A DNA stretch of 64,000 nt from the NCBI GenBank assembly GCA_041651175.1, contig JBAZJT010000002.1, forward strand, positions 1 to 64,000, written 5' to 3'. Both the position numbers and the translations under genes were made by a program. Positions 61,763 through 64,000 of the stretch are shown piece after piece (position 1 is the first letter of the stretch; each line of letters starts with the position of its first letter). The notes beneath the pieces were generated by a model. The model was not told the DNA's origin. It did no database searches and was given only the letters and a program-made list of their open reading frames with translations. This DNA comes from Elusimicrobiales bacterium. GTDB lineage: Bacteria; Elusimicrobiota; Elusimicrobia; Elusimicrobiales; Elusimicrobiaceae.

Positions 61763-62238
61763 AAGTCGCCGTTGTGATGGGAAGCGAAAGCGATCTGCCG
61801 GTCATGCGCAAGGCCTGCGACACTCTCAAAACGCTTGGCATAGCGCATAAAACATTCATCGCCTCGGCGCACAGGACGCCGGAGCTGTTGGCTGCTATCG
61901 TCGCCCGCTGCGAGCGCGCGGGCGCGCTGGTCTACATCGCCGGCGCGGGCGGCGCGGCGCATTTGCCCGGCGTAATCGCCAGCATGACGCTGCGTCCTGT
62001 TATAGGCGTGCCGGTCAATTCAAAGCTCTCCGGACTGGATTCGCTGCTGTCTATCGCCCAAATGCCCTCCGGCGTGCCGGTGGCGGCGATGGCGGTGGAC
62101 GGTTCAGCCAACGCCGCCATACTAGCCGCGCAGATTCTGGCGGCGGCGGATAAAAACATTCACAAAAAACTGGCGCTGCTGCGCCGGGGCGCGGCTGAAA
62201 AAATTTCGCAGGCTAACGACAGGCTCAATAAGGAGTGA
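61750..62238 (+). CDS. purE: N5-CAIR mutase / AIR carboxylase PurE
   Basis: 162 residues: VVMGSESDLPVMRKACDTL, IASAHRTPE, GAGGAAHLPGVIASM and SIAQMPSGVPVAAMAVDG, the phosphate and substrate loops of PurE. Class I enzymes need PurK, which is absent from the window, whereas class II enzymes use CO2 directly; the sequence alone does not settle the class. It starts inside purD and is followed after one base by purM. Confidence 0.93.
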   Translation: MEKIKVAVVMGSESDLPVMRKACDTLKTLGIAHKTFIASAHRTPELLAAIVARCERAGALVYIAGAGGAAHLPGVIASMTLRPVIGVPVNSKLSGLDSLLSIAQMPSGVPVAAMAVDGSANAAILAAQILAAADKNIHKKLALLRRGAAEKISQANDRLNKE

Positions 62239-62239
62239 T

Positions 62240-63223
62240 ATGGCCATAACTTACAAAAAATCCGGCGTTGACATCGCCGCCGGCGACGCGCTGGTTGAAT
62301 ACATACAGAAAAAAGCCCCCGCCGTGGGCGGTTTTGCGGGGCTGTTCCCGCTGGAGTTGGGCGGCAAGCAGTATAACATCGTCGGCTGCACCGACGGCGT
62401 GGGCACCAAGCTGAAACTGGCGTTTCTGACCGGGCGGCATAGCACCGTGGGCATAGACCTTGTCGCCATGAATGTAAACGACCTGATAACCTGCGGCGCG
62501 AAACCGCTTTTTTTCCTGGATTATTACGCGACCTCCAGACTGGACCCCAAAACCTCGCGCGCCGTCATAGACGGCATACTGGAAGGCTGCCGGCAGGGGG
62601 AAATGGCGCTCCTCGGCGGCGAGACCGCCGAAATGCCCGGCTTCTACGGCAAAGGCGAATACGACCTGGCGGGGTTCGCGGTGGGCATAGTGGAAAGCGG
62701 GCGTGTCATAGACGGCAGCCGCATCATGCCCGGCGACGCGCTGATAGGGCTGCCCTCCACGGGTTTTCATTCCAACGGCTATTCGCTGATACGCGGGGTG
62801 TACAGGGACGCCGAGCTTAAAAAGCGCGCCGCCCGGCTGCTGGCGCCTACGAAAATCTATGTGAAAGACATCGCCGCGCTGCGCGGCGCCGCCATTGCCG
62901 CCGGAGCCGACATCCTGGGCATGGCGCATATCACAGGCGGCGGCATTGTGGAGAATGTGCCCAGATTCCTGCCCGGAAACTGCGCCGCCGTCATAGACGC
63001 GGCCTCGTGGAAGCGGCCCAAAATCATGAGGGATATCGCAAAAGGCGGCGATATACCCGCAGGCGACATGTGGCGCACCTTTAACATGGGAATAGGGATG
63101 GTAATCGCGTTAAGGCCGCAGGCCGTTGAAGCCGCGCTGAAAACGCTGCCGGAGGCCGTGGTTCTCGGGCGTGTGGAGCGCGGCGAAAACAAGGTAATTC
63201 TCCAGAACGCGGAGCGGCTATGA
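62240..63223 (+). CDS. purM: AIR synthetase
   Basis: 327 residues. YKKSGVDIAAGDALVEYI at the start, GCTDGVGTKLKLA, IGIDLVAMNVNDL-like residues, GGETAEMPGFY, GLPSTGFHSNGYSLIRG and GMAHITGGGIVENVPR mark PurM. It closes the imidazole ring to form AIR from FGAM. It overlaps the purN-purH gene by ATGA. Confidence 0.95.
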   Translation: MAITYKKSGVDIAAGDALVEYIQKKAPAVGGFAGLFPLELGGKQYNIVGCTDGVGTKLKLAFLTGRHSTVGIDLVAMNVNDLITCGAKPLFFLDYYATSRLDPKTSRAVIDGILEGCRQGEMALLGGETAEMPGFYGKGEYDLAGFAVGIVESGRVIDGSRIMPGDALIGLPSTGFHSNGYSLIRGVYRDAELKKRAARLLAPTKIYVKDIAALRGAAIAAGADILGMAHITGGGIVENVPRFLPGNCAAVIDAASWKRPKIMRDIAKGGDIPAGDMWRTFNMGIGMVIALRPQAVEAALKTLPEAVVLGRVERGENKVILQNAERL

Positions 63224-64000
63224 AAATAGCGGTTCTTGCCTCCGGCGGGGGGACCACTTTTCAGGCTTTATACGACGCGCAGAAAGCCGGCTCGCTGGGC
63301 GGGGGGGAGATAGTTCTTGTAATCTCAAGCCGCCCGGACGCGGGCGTTGCGGCCCGCGCGAAAGCCGCGGGCGTGCGCGCCGAAACCGCCGACCCGAAAG
63401 ACGACGCTCTGCTCTGCCGCCTCTGCGCGGAGGCGGGGGTGCGGCTTGTCTGCATGGCAGGCTACATGCACAAGCTGGGGCCGGAAATGCTTAAACGCTA
63501 TGCCGGCGCGGTGCTGAATATCCATCCCGCGCTGCTGCCCGCTTTCGGCGGGAAAGGGATGTACGGGCGGCATGTGCACGAGGCCGTCATCGCCTCCGGC
63601 GCGAAATTCAGCGGCTGCACCGTCCATTTCGCCGACGGAAATTATGACGCCGGGCCGGTCGCGCTTCAGCAGGCGGTTGCGGTGGCCGAAGACGATACCG
63701 CAGAAACATTGTCCGAAAAAGTCCGCGCGGCGGAGCGCATATTGTACCCCCGCGCGGTGCGGCTGTTTTGCCAGGGCAGGCTGAAAATCAGCGGCGGCAA
63801 AGTCTCCGTCCTGCCGGAGAAAACAGAGGCCGGAAAAATCCGCCGCGCGCTTATTTCCGTTTACGACAAAACGGGGCTGGCCGAATTCGCCAAAGGGCTG
63901 GACGGGCTTGGCGTGGAAATAATCAGCACCTCCGGCACGGCCAAATTCCTGTCGGAAAACGGCGTTCCCGTGCGAATGCTGGAGACGCTTACCGGGTTTC
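63220..64000 (+). CDS. purN-purH: PurN-PurH fusion: GAR formyltransferase joined to AICAR formyltransferase/IMP cyclohydrolase (partial)
   Basis: The gene starts at ATG 63220 and stays open to the window's right edge (260 codons visible). Residues 1 to about 185 are PurN: LASGGGTTFQAL, LVCMAGYMHKL, LNIHPALLPAFGG with the catalytic Asn/His, and NYDAGPV with the Asp. After a short linker, IRRALISVYDKTGLAEFAKGL (about 207-227) and ISTSGTAKFL begin PurH in the same frame, with no stop or start codon between. Most PurH proteins are separate; the fusion would join both folate-dependent formylations. The PurH end lies outside the window. Confidence 0.92.
   Translation, partial: MKIAVLASGGGTTFQALYDAQKAGSLGGGEIVLVISSRPDAGVAARAKAAGVRAETADPKDDALLCRLCAEAGVRLVCMAGYMHKLGPEMLKRYAGAVLNIHPALLPAFGGKGMYGRHVHEAVIASGAKFSGCTVHFADGNYDAGPVALQQAVAVAEDDTAETLSEKVRAAERILYPRAVRLFCQGRLKISGGKVSVLPEKTEAGKIRRALISVYDKTGLAEFAKGLDGLGVEIISTSGTAKFLSENGVPVRMLETLTGF

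Overview
GENERAL. The window is a gene-dense, GC-rich stretch of bacterial chromosome with 57 protein-coding genes called, one of them cut by the right edge. No rRNA, tRNA, insertion sequence, prophage or CRISPR array was seen. No gap between genes exceeds 300 bases; the largest are 14620-14895, which holds a cobalamin riboswitch, and 10659-10911, which holds a long hairpin and a terminator. An outer-membrane TonB-dependent receptor, a second beta-barrel-like protein and several signal peptides indicate a Gram-negative cell. The gene mix (GH57/DUF1957 with DUF4912, AmmeMemoRadiSam proteins, hypA and hypF, TMTC-like TPR membrane protein, bacterial deoxyhypusine synthase-like protein, ORF6N protein) fits a poorly cultured anaerobic lineage such as Elusimicrobiota or a neighbour. 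That placement is inference, not something the sequence proves.

LAYOUT. 1-10658 (+): a phosphatase, a membrane protein, a deoxyhypusine synthase-like enzyme, a beta-barrel, a DoxX-like protein, then dnaX-recR-SIS isomerase, rimI and a large TPR protein. 10659-14619: convergent terminators, then on the minus strand the GH57 branching enzyme with its DUF4912 partner (driven by a TTGACG-N18-TATAAT promoter) and an alpha/beta hydrolase. 14620-16737 (+): B12 riboswitch and BtuB-like receptor. 16709-18832 (-): thiL-tsaE-tsaB. 18857-23273 (+): a tightly overlapped operon of PLD, TPR, PqqD-like/Memo, PAS, HypA and MinD-like ATPase. 23286-29284 (+): PBP1A, mfd and a flavodoxin-like protein. 29328-37834: AmmeMemoRadiSam radical SAM enzyme, TPR and SirB1-like proteins, a GT9 transferase, an M24 peptidase, ORF6N, LemA and hypF. 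37860-40752: folate block (PTPS, folP, folK, and folC on the opposite strand). 40773-48514 (+): TMTC-like protein, asnB, two tandem 5'-nucleotidase-family proteins (the second with lost metal ligands) and a DUF1646 transporter. 48630-51975 (+): otsA-otsB-mscS, an osmotic-stress unit. 51860-53044 (-): GT4 transferase. 53160-64000 (+): guaA-purC-purS-purL-purQ-purF-purD-purE-purM and a purN-purH fusion, covering most of de novo IMP synthesis plus GMP synthase.

HOW IT WORKS TOGETHER. Neighbouring genes commonly overlap by ATGA or similar, which suggests translational coupling. Divergent gene pairs are separated by only about 20-35 bp, and in most of them a -10-like hexamer ends exactly six bases before the start codon with no Shine-Dalgarno sequence. 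This is the pattern expected of leaderless mRNAs fired from back-to-back promoters. Convergent genes often overlap at their 3' ends, by 10 to 116 bp, with no terminator between them.

MAIN POINTS FOR FOLLOW-UP. These are the leaderless back-to-back promoters, the PurN-PurH fusion, the doubled PurS, a PTPS with a CExxHGH motif in a folate operon lacking folB, the degenerate nucleotidase paralogue, the PqqD-like/Memo fusion operon, the 155-nt hairpin and two hairpin-rich leaders.
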